The position numbers and the translations under genes were made by a program. The notes below the pieces were generated by a model. That model did no database searches. It saw only the letters and a list, made by a program, of their open reading frames with translations, and was not told the origin of the DNA. Shown piece by piece: positions 8,324-16,723 of a stretch of DNA of 64,000 nt (position 1 is its first letter; every line of letters begins with the position of its first letter). Origin of the DNA: Nonomuraea guangzhouensis (GTDB taxonomy: Bacteria; Actinomycetota; Actinomycetes; Streptosporangiales; Streptosporangiaceae); NCBI RefSeq assembly GCF_019396345.1, contig NZ_JAHKRM010000013.1:271152-335151 (forward strand). Direction: 5' to 3'.

Positions 8324-9843
8324 CGGCCGATCATCCCGGTGGCGGGCGCGGCCGACGCGGCCCGGGTGAGCGCGGTGACCGTGAGGGCGTCACCGGCCAG
8401 CTCGGCGGTCACCGTCCCCCGGACGAAGACGAGGGCGCGGTCACACACGTTCACGACCTCTTCGAAGTCGGCGGAGCTGAGGAGCAGGGCCAGTCCGGCG
8501 GCCACGGCGTCGTCGAGGAGCCGGTAGATCTCGGGTTTGGCGCCGACATCGACACCGGTCGTCGGCTCCTCGAGGATCAGGAGATGACGATTCGTCCCGA
8601 GCCAGCGGCCGAGGACGACCTTCTGCTGGTTTCCGCCCGACAGCGTGGCGAGCGGCGCCTCGGTGTCCTCGGGGCGGACGCCGAAGCACGCGACGAGCGC
8701 CGCCGCTTCGGCGCGCTCCTGGCCCGGCCGGATCCAGCTCAGGGGTGAGCGGCCGTGCGCCTTGGCGTTCGCCAGGAAGTTCTCCCGGACGCTGAGGTCC
8801 GGGGCGATGCCCTCCTCCTGCCGGTCGCTCGTCACGAGACCGACACCCGCGCCGACGGCCGCCGAGACCGACCTGGGCTGGTACGGACGCCCGTCGAGCA
8901 GGACGCGGCCGGCCAGAACGGGGTGCGAGCCGGCCAGAGCGCGGCCGAGATCCGCGTGACCGGCGCCCGTGAGACCGACCAGACCGATCGCCTCGCCGGC
9001 CCGCAGGTCGAGGCTGATCGGGCCGGCCTGCCCGGTCCGCACGTCGGCGAGGCTCAGCACGACCTGTCCCGCGTGGCGACTCGGGCGCCGGTGGGGCGTC
9101 GGTTCGTGCCCGACGATGTCGTGGACGAGGCGGGTGCGATAGCCGCCGGTGAGGGGTCCCTGGCTGACGAGGCGCCCGTTGCGCAGGACCGCGACCCTGT
9201 CGGCGATCGCCCGCACCTCGTCGAGCCGGTGGCTCACGTACACGATGCCGTGACCCCGGTCGCGCAGCGCGCGCAGCACCTCGAACAGGCGGGCGCAGTC
9301 GGGTGCGGGCAGGCTCGCGGTCGGCTCGTCCAGCACGATGAGCTCGGCCTCGGCGGCCAGCGCGCGGGCGATGGCGACGAGTGACCGCTCGGCGCGCGTG
9401 AGGTTGGAGATCCGCTCAGCGGGGTCGAGGTGGATCGCGAGCAGCCGGAGGGCTTCCGCGCAGCGGTCGCGCACCTGATGCCAGGAGATGAGACCGCAAC
9501 GCCGGCGATAGCCGGTGCCGAGCGCGATGTTCTCGGCGACGGTCATCCACTCGACGAGACCGAGGTCCTGGTGGATGAAGGACATGCTCCTGGAGGCGCC
9601 CTGGCTGCCCAGTGGATGGCCGGCCACCACCACCTCGCCCTCGTCGGCGCGATAGACCCCGGCCAGGATCTTGATCAGTGTGGACTTGCCGGCGCCGTTC
9701 TGCCCGAGCAGGCCGAGGACGCCGCCGCGGTGGATGTCGAGATCCACCCCCTCCAGCGCGGAAGTGCCGCCGAACCGCTTGCTCACTCCGCGGATGCGGG
9801 CAAGCGGTTCGGAGGCGGGCCGCGATGCTTGGCTCGGAATCAC
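8320..9843 (-). CDS. CUT2 sugar ABC transporter ATPase (RbsA/MglA-like, two ABC domains)
   Basis: 507 residues from GTG 9843. N-terminal ABC domain: Walker A GQNGAGKSTLIK, then VLDEPTASLP. Its signature region reads LTRAERSLVAIARAL in place of the usual LSxGxxQ. C-terminal ABC domain: degenerate Walker A region GLTGAGHADLGRALAG, intact signature LSGGNQQKVVLGRWL and LEEPTTGVDVG. Asymmetry between the halves is normal for this family. The GTG overlaps the TGA of the upstream LuxR-type regulator gene (GTGA), and no good Shine-Dalgarno precedes it, so translation probably depends on termination of the regulator. Regulator, ATPase, permease and binding protein form one minus-strand unit. Confidence 0.92.
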   Translation of the reverse strand: MIPSQASRPASEPLARIRGVSKRFGGTSALEGVDLDIHRGGVLGLLGQNGAGKSTLIKILAGVYRADEGEVVVAGHPLGSQGASRSMSFIHQDLGLVEWMTVAENIALGTGYRRRCGLISWHQVRDRCAEALRLLAIHLDPAERISNLTRAERSLVAIARALAAEAELIVLDEPTASLPAPDCARLFEVLRALRDRGHGIVYVSHRLDEVRAIADRVAVLRNGRLVSQGPLTGGYRTRLVHDIVGHEPTPHRRPSRHAGQVVLSLADVRTGQAGPISLDLRAGEAIGLVGLTGAGHADLGRALAGSHPVLAGRVLLDGRPYQPRSVSAAVGAGVGLVTSDRQEEGIAPDLSVRENFLANAKAHGRSPLSWIRPGQERAEAAALVACFGVRPEDTEAPLATLSGGNQQKVVLGRWLGTNRHLLILEEPTTGVDVGAKPEIYRLLDDAVAAGLALLLSSADFEEVVNVCDRALVFVRGTVTAELAGDALTVTALTRAASAAPATGMIGR

Positions 9844-12161
9844 TGTCTGCCGGCCCGCTGTCGCGAGCTCCAGGCTTTGGCGACCTGCGACCTGGAGGTG
9901 AAGCTCAGCTTGCGCAGGATGTTCTCGACATGGCCTTCGGCGGTGCGCTGGGCGATCACCAGGGTCTCCGCGATCTGCTTGTTGCTCAGCCCCCGTGCGA
10001 CGAGCTCGGCGATCTCGCGTTCTCTGCGGGTCAGGACGGACGCGACGTCGGATTCCGGCTGGGCGCTGCCCGCCTCCCGCGACGGCTTCTCCTCCAGAGC
10101 GTGGGCGACGGCCTGATCGAGCGTGAGCTCGGAGCCATACGTGAAGGCCGCGGTGAACGCCTCCTCCCTGAGGCTCTCCCGTAGCCGGGCCTCGCACAGG
10201 ATGTGCAGACCGGCCAGATGCCCGAGTCCGGACAGCGACGTCTCGATCGAGCGCCAGACCATCTGCGCGGCGCCCAGCAATTGGGCGGCCCGTTTGTCCC
10301 GCTGCTGATCGGCCATGATCCAGGCGAGACCCTCAAGGCATTGGGCGATGCCGAGATGATCGTTGCACCGCAGCTTGAGTCTCAGCGCGTCGCGCATCAT
10401 GGGCAGGGCGCTGCCGGGATCGCCGCGCCGCCACCGGTCCAGGGCCGTGACCCACAAGGCGTAGGAGACGGACCAGTCCGCGTTCACGCGCCGGGACAGC
10501 TCCAGGGCCTCCTGGCAGAGCGCCGTCGAGCGGTCGTCGCCCAGGAGGACGGCGGCGATGCTGAGCTGGAAGAGGGCGACCCATGCGTGGCCCGGGTGGC
10601 CGAGGGCGCGGCGGCGGGCCACGGCGTCCTCCAGCAGGGTGTACGCCCGCGCGAAGTCTCCGGCCAGCAGTGCGGCGAAGCCGGTGATGTGGACCGTGCC
10701 GGCCAACTGCGCCTCGTCACCCAACTGCTCGGCCAGCGCGCGCGACTCCCGCAACAGCGGTCGCGCGGCCAAGGGGTCGCCCTGCAGCAGGACGAGCCAG
10801 GCGTCGACCCACAGGGCCTTGGCCCGCGCGGCGCTGGGGCCGGGCTCCTGCGCCAGCGCCCGCTCCAGCCAGTGGTGGCCTTCGCTGGGGGAGCTCCACG
10901 AGAGCCGGTGGCTCCACATCGCGGCGGCGATCTCGAGGGCGGCCCAGGCCTGGCCCGGCTCGCTCAAGGAGAACTCCAGTGCCGCCCGTACGTTGGCCTG
11001 CTCCTGGCGGATCCGGACGAGCCACTCCATCTGATGCTCGCCGAACCACTCGGCCTCCGCCCGCGCGGCCAGGTCGCGGCACCAGTCGCGATGCCGCAGC
11101 CGAAGCGCCGTCCGCTGCTGGGGGTCGGCGATACGTTCCCAGCCGTACTGGCGGAGTGTCTCCAGCATCTCGTAACGCATCCCGGAGCTCTGCGTCTTGC
11201 GCCGCAGGATCGACTTGTCGACCAGCTCCGTCAGCACGTGGAGGACGTCTTCGCGGGTGATCCCGTCGCCCGAGCACACCTCTTCGACCGCTTCGAGATC
11301 GCAGCCGCCGGAGAAGACCGACAGCCGTTCCCACAGGGTCCGTTCCTCGGGCGAGCACAGGTGATGGCTCCAGTCCACCAGCGTCTGCAGCGTCCTCTGC
11401 CGTGGCACCGCGACCATGTGCCCCTTCGACAGCAACTGGAACCGGTCGTTCAGCCGATCGAGGATCTGGTCCACGGACAAGGCCCGCATGCGCACCGCCG
11501 CGAGCTCGATGGCCAGCGGGATCCCGTCCAGCCGCCGGCACAGTTGCGTCACCGCCCCGCTGTTGGCCTCGTTGACGGTGAACCCTGGCACGACGGCCGC
11601 CACCCGGTCGGCGAACAGCCGCACCGCCTCGTAGTGTGCTTCGGCATCGGCGAGCACGGTCTCGTCCGCCCCCGGCACCGTCAACGGCGGCACCTCCAGC
11701 AGGTGCTCGCTCTGCACCCCCAGGGATTGCCGGCTGGTCGCGAGAATGCGCAGCTCGGGCGCCGCGGAGAGCAGCTTGCCGGCCAGGATGGCGCACTCGT
11801 TCAGCAGGTGCTCGCAGTTGTCCAGGACCAGGAGCAGCCGCTTGCCCAACAGGTGCTCGGAGAGAGAGGCCACATCCGGGTGGTGGCAGCCGATCGTCTC
11901 GCCGATCGTCTCCGTGAGCAGCTCTTCGGCCGTGAGCGGAGCCAGGTCGATCAGCCACATCCCGTCGGGGAAGACCCGGGACATCTCCGCCGCGACCCTC
12001 ATCGCCAGCCGCGTCTTGCCCACTCCGCCGGGACCGGTCAGCGTCACCATCCGCCCAGCGGCAAGCAGTCGCTTGGTCTCGGCCAGTTCGTGCCGACGAC
12101 CAACGAAACTCGTCAGTTCGGCTGGCAGGTTCCCCGTATGCCGCCGTGTCATTGCCCCCAT
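9840..12161 (-). CDS. Large ATPase-LuxR transcriptional regulator (COG3903/LAL-like)
   Basis: 773 residues if the first ATG (12161) is used; a second ATG at 12152 (MTRRHTG) is equally possible and neither has a clear Shine-Dalgarno. The N-terminal NB-ARC/AAA-like ATPase has Walker A GPGGVGKTRLA near residue 43 and Walker B LLLVLDNCEHLL near 125. A winged-helix-like part (LCSPEERTLWERLSVFSGG) follows, then a TPR-like helical region (about 400-680). The end is a LuxR helix-turn-helix, LTRREREIAELVARGLSNKQ. Such proteins are ligand- or partner-gated activators. Its stop overlaps the start of the sugar importer ATPase, so it probably controls or senses import of that sugar (inference). Confidence 0.92.
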   Translation of the reverse strand: MGAMTRRHTGNLPAELTSFVGRRHELAETKRLLAAGRMVTLTGPGGVGKTRLAMRVAAEMSRVFPDGMWLIDLAPLTAEELLTETIGETIGCHHPDVASLSEHLLGKRLLLVLDNCEHLLNECAILAGKLLSAAPELRILATSRQSLGVQSEHLLEVPPLTVPGADETVLADAEAHYEAVRLFADRVAAVVPGFTVNEANSGAVTQLCRRLDGIPLAIELAAVRMRALSVDQILDRLNDRFQLLSKGHMVAVPRQRTLQTLVDWSHHLCSPEERTLWERLSVFSGGCDLEAVEEVCSGDGITREDVLHVLTELVDKSILRRKTQSSGMRYEMLETLRQYGWERIADPQQRTALRLRHRDWCRDLAARAEAEWFGEHQMEWLVRIRQEQANVRAALEFSLSEPGQAWAALEIAAAMWSHRLSWSSPSEGHHWLERALAQEPGPSAARAKALWVDAWLVLLQGDPLAARPLLRESRALAEQLGDEAQLAGTVHITGFAALLAGDFARAYTLLEDAVARRRALGHPGHAWVALFQLSIAAVLLGDDRSTALCQEALELSRRVNADWSVSYALWVTALDRWRRGDPGSALPMMRDALRLKLRCNDHLGIAQCLEGLAWIMADQQRDKRAAQLLGAAQMVWRSIETSLSGLGHLAGLHILCEARLRESLREEAFTAAFTYGSELTLDQAVAHALEEKPSREAGSAQPESDVASVLTRREREIAELVARGLSNKQIAETLVIAQRTAEGHVENILRKLSFTSRSQVAKAWSSRQRAGRQ

Positions 12162-12264
12162 GACAATTTCAGGCTAGCTCATCCCGGCCCGGTGAGTTCG
12201 CCGAGCCCTTGTGGACAGGCGCTCGCGTCATGCCGCCTTGACCTGCGGTGGAGGCTGCCTCTAC

Positions 12265-12280
12265 CTACCTACGTAGGTAG
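12265..12280. promoter_or_regulatory. 16-bp perfect palindrome in a divergent promoter region
   Basis: CTACCTACGTAGGTAG is a perfect palindrome, with an extra CTAC on its left side. It lies in the 232-bp gap between the divergent ATPase-LuxR gene (starts 12161, minus) and the DUF5999 gene (starts 12394, plus). The symmetry fits a TetR-like dimer site, but no TetR gene is in the neighbourhood. I see no other feature in this gap. Confidence 0.5.
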
Positions 12281-12393
12281 AAACGGGGGTTCGTATAGGC
12301 ATTTATCCCGTCTTACACCCGCCGTTTGCCTGCGCATGATGGTTGCGTCAGAAAGAACCGCTGTGATACCGGCGAAGATATAGAGGAACGATC

Positions 12394-12588
12394 ATGTGCC
12401 AGCACCAGCCCCGGTGCCCATCCGCATACGCCTTCGACCACGAGGCCGCCCGCCTGGTGGCGTTCCACCCGGAACAAGGGTGGGGCCTGCTGTGCAACGG
12501 CGTAGTGGTCTTCGAGGACAATGGCGAGATCCTGCCCGACGGGCGCTGCGTCGCCGCCAACTACGACTACTCCGGGCGGGCGGCATGA
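12394..12588 (+). CDS. DUF5999 family small protein
   Basis: 64 residues beginning MCQHQPRCPSAYAFDHEAAR, the hallmark of the DUF5999 family common in Streptomyces and relatives. The N-terminal Cys-x-His-x-x-x-Cys could bind a metal. The remainder (GWGLLCNGVVVFEDNGEILPDG) is the conserved core. GAGGAA before the ATG supports the start. It overlaps the next gene by 4 bp (ATGA), so it is co-translated with the HATPase-fold protein. DUF5999 genes often sit near such ATPases in actinomycetes, as I recall; the function is unknown. Confidence 0.88.
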   Translation: MCQHQPRCPSAYAFDHEAARLVAFHPEQGWGLLCNGVVVFEDNGEILPDGRCVAANYDYSGRAA

Positions 12589-13151
12589 ACCAGCACCTCG
12601 GATCCGCGCTCATGGAAGCGCCCCCGCAGGACGGCTCGCGGGACGCGGCCATGCCCTGGAACGGTCACACCTCGCTCTGGACCCGGCTCAAGGCCGGCGT
12701 CCGGCGCCTGGGGGAGTACGCCACCGGCTCCGGCCAGGTGCCCGGCGAGCAGGTCGCCTCATGGTGGCTTTCGCCAAGCATGTCCACAGTGCCGCGGGTA
12801 CGACGTCTCACCCGTGCCCGGCTGGCCGCATGGGGTCTCGACGAACCGGCGGAGGTCGCCGAGCTGCTGGTCAGCGAGATCGTCACCAATGCGCTGCGGT
12901 ATGCGCCAGGACCGTACCGGCTGACTCTCTCCGTCACCGACGGCCTGCTGCGCGGCGAGGTCGAGGACGCGGGCGCCGCGCCGCCGCTCCGCGTCCACCA
13001 CGCCCTGCCGGGCGACGAGCAAGGCCGCGGCCTGGACATGATCGACGTGCTGGCCTGCTGCTGGGGCAGTGACTCCACAGCCGAGGGAAAGACCGTCTGG
13101 TTCGAACTCCCCACGAGGTCGGCCGGGGTCACCCATCATCCTCACAGGTGA
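12585..13151 (+). CDS. HATPase_c_2 protein (RsbW/SpoIIAB-like ATP-binding protein)
   Basis: 188 residues from ATG 12585. After a 70-residue N-terminal extension comes a compact histidine-kinase-like ATPase fold: VAELLVSEIVTNALRYAPGP is the N-box helix with the conserved Glu and Asn, EVEDAG is the N/G1-box, and DEQGRGLDMIDVLACCWG the G2-box. There is no phospho-acceptor His domain. Actinomycetes have dozens of such orphan proteins; some are anti-sigma or anti-anti-sigma partners. It is coupled to DUF5999 upstream. Its last 23 bp overlap the 3' end of the convergent ATPase regulator gene. Confidence 0.88.
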   Translation: MNQHLGSALMEAPPQDGSRDAAMPWNGHTSLWTRLKAGVRRLGEYATGSGQVPGEQVASWWLSPSMSTVPRVRRLTRARLAAWGLDEPAEVAELLVSEIVTNALRYAPGPYRLTLSVTDGLLRGEVEDAGAAPPLRVHHALPGDEQGRGLDMIDVLACCWGSDSTAEGKTVWFELPTRSAGVTHHPHR

Positions 13152-15213
13152 GCACGCGTTCGAGGCCGAGACTCGCCCCGTCTCGGAAGCTCGCCGTGAA
13201 CGCCCGATCCCCCAGGGCGTCGCGGGCCTGCTCCACGCAGCGCTCGTGCCATCTCGCGTGGTACGACAGCCGCATGGGTGAGGCGTCCACCACCTGCCAC
13301 AACGAGTGCGCCGCCCCCAGCAAGCGGGCGGCCTTTTCATGGTCCTGGCGCGCACCGGCGATCCACGCCAGCACCTCCAGGCACTGCGTCAGGCACCACC
13401 GGTCGTTGATCTCCCCGGTGAACTCGGCGGCCTCCCTCACCAGCGTGTCGGCCCGCTGGTAGTCGCCCAGGTTCCACACGGCCATGCCGAGCGCCAGCTG
13501 GGCGTACCCGCGCGACACCTGCGCGTGATGAGCCTCGCAGAGCGCCAGGGCCTCCGCGCCGAATCCGGCGGCCCGGCCGGGATCCTCGATCGAACCGTAC
13601 ACGGCCGCGTAGTACAGACTGAACATCTCACCGTCCACGTCCCCGGCGGCCCGGAAGAGGGCGAGCGACTCCTCCAAGAGCGCGAGGCCACGCCGGGCGT
13701 CCCCGGTGGAGCACGCTGCGACACCGGAGGTCCGGATGGCGAACGGCAGGACATCCTCGTTCCCCGGCCGCCGTGCGATGCGGCGGCATTCCTCAAGTCT
13801 CGGCATGGCTTTCGCCAGGTCGCCCTGCCGGAGGGCGAGCATGCTGTCCACCCAGAGCGCCGTCGCCCGGGCGCTGTTCGCCGCCCGCACCGGCTTCAGG
13901 GTGCGCTCCAGCCAGTAGCGGCCCTCGGTGAGGGAGCCGGCGAGGAGCCAGAAGGACCACATCGCCGACGCCGTCTCGAGCCCCACGAGAGCCAGGGCCG
14001 GGTCACTCAGGCACAGCTCGAGCCCGACGCGGAGGTTGGGCAGCTCTCGTTGCAGGAGCAGGTACCGCTCCAGCTGGTCGGGGACGATCGCGTCGATCCG
14101 GTGCCGGTCGACCAGGTCCCGGTAGTGGCCGACATAGCGCCGGCGCAGTGCCCGCTCTTCGGTGGACGCCAGCTGCTCGGACCCGTACGCGCGGATGCTC
14201 TCCAGCATGCGATACCGAAGGCCGGTCGCCCCCCGCTCGCCGACCAGGACCGACTTGTCCACCAACCCGGTCACCAGATCGATCATCTCGTCGGGGGCGA
14301 TCCCCGCACCGGAACACACCGCCTCGGCGGTGTCCAGGTCGACCCCGCCGGGGAACATCGACAGCCGGGCCCACAACCGCTGCTCCGCCGGTGAGCACAG
14401 GCGGAAGCTCCAGTCCATGGTCGCGCGGAGCGTCTGATGGCGTGGCGTCGTGGCGGGGCTCCCCGCCGCCAGCACCTCGAAGCACTCGTCCAGCTCGCGC
14501 GTGAGCTCTTCCAAGGGCAGGGCCCGCAGCTGTACGGCGGCCAGCTCGATCGCCAGCGGGATCCCCTCCAGGCGCCGGGCCAGGCGTGCCACGCAGGCCG
14601 CGTTATGTGTGTCCAGGGCGAAACCGGGTGACACGCTCGCCGCCCGCTCCACGAAGAGGCGCACCGAATCGTGCCGGGCGACGCGGCGGGGCGGATGGCC
14701 GGGGTCCGGCACGGACAGCGACGGAACCGGCAGCACCTGCTCGCCGTACACCCCCAGCGTCTGCCTGCTGGTCGCCAGGATCCGCAGCCTGGGAGCGCCG
14801 CGCAGGAGCCGGTCCACGAAACGGGCGCAGTCGTCGAGCAGATGTTCGCAGTTGTCGAGGACCAGCAGCATCCGCTTGTCCGCCAGATGGTCCATCAGCA
14901 CGGTCATGGGGTCGGATCCCGCCTCGCGCAGGCCCAGTGCCCCGGCGACCATCGGTTCCAGCAGGTCACCGGCCTCCAGGGTGGCCAGTTCGATGACCTC
15001 CACGCCGTCTTTGTAGGCGCCCCGCAGGAGCTCCGCGATCCTGAGCGCCAGCCGGCTCTTGCCGACACCGCCTGTGCCGGTCAAGGTCAGCAACCGGGCC
15101 TGCGACAGTCCCCTCCTGGCTGCGGCCAGCTCGTGCCTGCGCCCGACGAAGCTGGACCCGTCCAGGTAAGGGCGAGCCCGGTTCGCGGAACGCTCCGAAG
15201 CCACCTGAGCCAT
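13129..15213 (-). CDS. ATPase regulator of the COG3903 type lacking the LuxR DNA-binding domain
   Basis: 694 residues from ATG 15213 (GGAG at good spacing). It is clearly a paralogue of the regulator ending at 9840: SFVGRRHELAAARRGL, Walker A GTGGVGKSRLA, Walker B LLVLDNCEHLLDDC, LRILATSRQTLGVYGEQ, EGIPLAIELAAVQLRALP, then a winged-helix-like segment and a TPR-like helical region. It stops at LGLERVLTCEDDG, exactly where the paralogue continues through a linker into LTRREREIAELVARGL. The LuxR helix-turn-helix is therefore missing, and the gene end overlaps its convergent neighbour by 23 bp. It may act by protein contact, or have lost DNA binding through deletion. The coding frame is otherwise intact. 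Confidence 0.9.
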   Translation of the reverse strand: MAQVASERSANRARPYLDGSSFVGRRHELAAARRGLSQARLLTLTGTGGVGKSRLALRIAELLRGAYKDGVEVIELATLEAGDLLEPMVAGALGLREAGSDPMTVLMDHLADKRMLLVLDNCEHLLDDCARFVDRLLRGAPRLRILATSRQTLGVYGEQVLPVPSLSVPDPGHPPRRVARHDSVRLFVERAASVSPGFALDTHNAACVARLARRLEGIPLAIELAAVQLRALPLEELTRELDECFEVLAAGSPATTPRHQTLRATMDWSFRLCSPAEQRLWARLSMFPGGVDLDTAEAVCSGAGIAPDEMIDLVTGLVDKSVLVGERGATGLRYRMLESIRAYGSEQLASTEERALRRRYVGHYRDLVDRHRIDAIVPDQLERYLLLQRELPNLRVGLELCLSDPALALVGLETASAMWSFWLLAGSLTEGRYWLERTLKPVRAANSARATALWVDSMLALRQGDLAKAMPRLEECRRIARRPGNEDVLPFAIRTSGVAACSTGDARRGLALLEESLALFRAAGDVDGEMFSLYYAAVYGSIEDPGRAAGFGAEALALCEAHHAQVSRGYAQLALGMAVWNLGDYQRADTLVREAAEFTGEINDRWCLTQCLEVLAWIAGARQDHEKAARLLGAAHSLWQVVDASPMRLSYHARWHERCVEQARDALGDRAFTASFRDGASLGLERVLTCEDDG

Positions 15214-15267
15214 GACTGCTCCACCGGCTCAGAGTCAGAGCCGACGTAACCACACTATCCCGGCCCA

Positions 15268-15327
15268 GTTGCGTACATCGAACCCTCATGCGTACAGTGT
15301 TCGCATCAAGAGCATCATGTACGCAAC
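15268..15327. promoter_or_regulatory. Operator/promoter region with a perfect 11-bp inverted repeat
   Basis: GTTGCGTACAT (15268-15278) is repeated inverted as ATGTACGCAAC (15317-15327). Inside them is a smaller pair, ATGCG (15288-15292) and CGCAT (15302-15306). A plausible plus-strand promoter overlaps: TTGCGT at 15269-15274 and TACAGT at 15293-15298, spacer 18. The region separates the divergent HTH-less regulator and the serine hydrolase gene, so one protein could control both. Confidence 0.5.
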
Positions 15328-15342
15328 ATGAGGAGCATCCAG

Positions 15343-16719
15343 ATGTCGACGAACCTGACCACCCGCTGGCAGGCGCGGCTGGACGAGCTGCGCGCCGCCC
15401 ACCACGTGCCGGGCGCGGCGCTGGCCGTGCTGGTCGACGGCCAGATCCATGAGCTGGCGAGCGGGGTGCTGCACCGGGGGACCGGTGTGGAGGCGACGAC
15501 CGACTCGGTGTTCCTGTCCGGCTCGATCGCCAAGGTCTACACCGCCACGCTGGTGATGCAGCTGGCCGACTCCGGTGCGCTGGACCTGGACGCGCCGGTG
15601 GTGAATGTGCTGCCGGAGTTCGCCACCCCCGACCCCGAGGCCACCAAGACCATCACGCCTCGCCAGTTGCTCTCCCACACCGGCGGGGTGACCAACGACT
15701 TCACCTACGACGCCGGCCGGGGTGACGACTGCCTGGCCCGCTATGTCCAGGCCGCCCAGAGGGTGCCGCTGGACTGCCCGCCCGGCACCGCGATCTCCTA
15801 CGGCAGCCTCGGCTACGTGGTGCTGGGCCGCATCATCGAGGTGCTGACCGGCCAGACCTGGGACCAGGCGCTCAAGGACCGGATCTTCACCCCGCTCGGG
15901 CTCGGCCACTCGATGACGCTGCCCGAGGAGGCGCTGCGCTTCCGCGCGGCGATGAGCCACCTGGGCGAGGCCGGTCAGGACCCCGAGCCCGCGCCCCACT
16001 GGGACCTGATGCCGCGCTCGGCGGGCCCCTACGGCCGGATCATCAGCTCGGCCGGCGACATGGTGCGCTTCGCCCAGATGCACCTCAACGGCGGCGACGG
16101 CGTGCTGTCGGCGGACGCCGTCGCCGCCATGCAGCGCCGCGAGGTGGACGTGCCGGACAAGTGGACCGTCAGCGCCGACGGCTGGGGCCTGGGCTGGACC
16201 CTGTACGACTGGGACGGCATCGCCGGCTACGGCCACGACGGTGCCGCCATCGGCCAGTACGCCTACCTGCGGGTCGTGCCGCACGCGGGCGTGGCCGTCG
16301 CCCTGCTGACCAACGGCGGCGGCGCCCGCCAGTTGTACGCCGACCTGTTCCGGGACCTGCTCGGCGAACTCGCCGGAGTGCGGATGCCGGCCCCCTTCCT
16401 CCCGGCCGCCGAGCCGCCCGCGATCGACCTGGCGCCGCTGCTCGGCACGTACCGGCGCGAGGGCGTCGTCATCACCGTCACACGGCAGGACGACGGCAGG
16501 GCGCACATGCGCTACGAGTTCGTCGACGGCATGAAGGACCTCTCCCCGCCCCTGGAGATGACCCTGGAGCCGGTCACGGAGACGGTCTTCGCCGCCTCCG
16601 GCGCCGGCCCCTCCTTCAGCGAGGACTACATGCCCGTGGTCTTCGCCACCCTGGCCAACGGCACCGAGTGCGTGTACGTCGGCATGCGCGCGACCCCCAA
16701 GACCGCTCTGAGAGACTGA
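15343..16719 (+). CDS. Serine hydrolase, beta-lactamase/penicillin-binding-protein-like fold
   Basis: 458 residues from ATG 15343, chosen over ATG 15328 because AGGAGC (15331-15336) sits before it. The class C beta-lactamase/esterase motifs are visible: S61-I-A-K64 in FLSGSIAKVYTATL (nucleophile and base) and Tyr in the YGSLGY segment near residue 150. The third motif may be HDGAAIGQY. The last 100 residues form a lipocalin-like DUF3471-type tail. No signal peptide is seen, so the enzyme is probably cytoplasmic, an esterase or peptidase rather than an antibiotic-resistance enzyme. The gene runs into the PhzF gene 4 bp later and should be co-transcribed with it. Confidence 0.88.
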   Translation: MSTNLTTRWQARLDELRAAHHVPGAALAVLVDGQIHELASGVLHRGTGVEATTDSVFLSGSIAKVYTATLVMQLADSGALDLDAPVVNVLPEFATPDPEATKTITPRQLLSHTGGVTNDFTYDAGRGDDCLARYVQAAQRVPLDCPPGTAISYGSLGYVVLGRIIEVLTGQTWDQALKDRIFTPLGLGHSMTLPEEALRFRAAMSHLGEAGQDPEPAPHWDLMPRSAGPYGRIISSAGDMVRFAQMHLNGGDGVLSADAVAAMQRREVDVPDKWTVSADGWGLGWTLYDWDGIAGYGHDGAAIGQYAYLRVVPHAGVAVALLTNGGGARQLYADLFRDLLGELAGVRMPAPFLPAAEPPAIDLAPLLGTYRREGVVITVTRQDDGRAHMRYEFVDGMKDLSPPLEMTLEPVTETVFAASGAGPSFSEDYMPVVFATLANGTECVYVGMRATPKTALRD

Positions 16720-16723
16720 GCGC

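Noticed and set aside
15343..16719. Antibiotic-resistance beta-lactamase
   Set aside because: No signal peptide and a class C/esterase-like layout with an extra C-terminal domain; resistance cannot be claimed.
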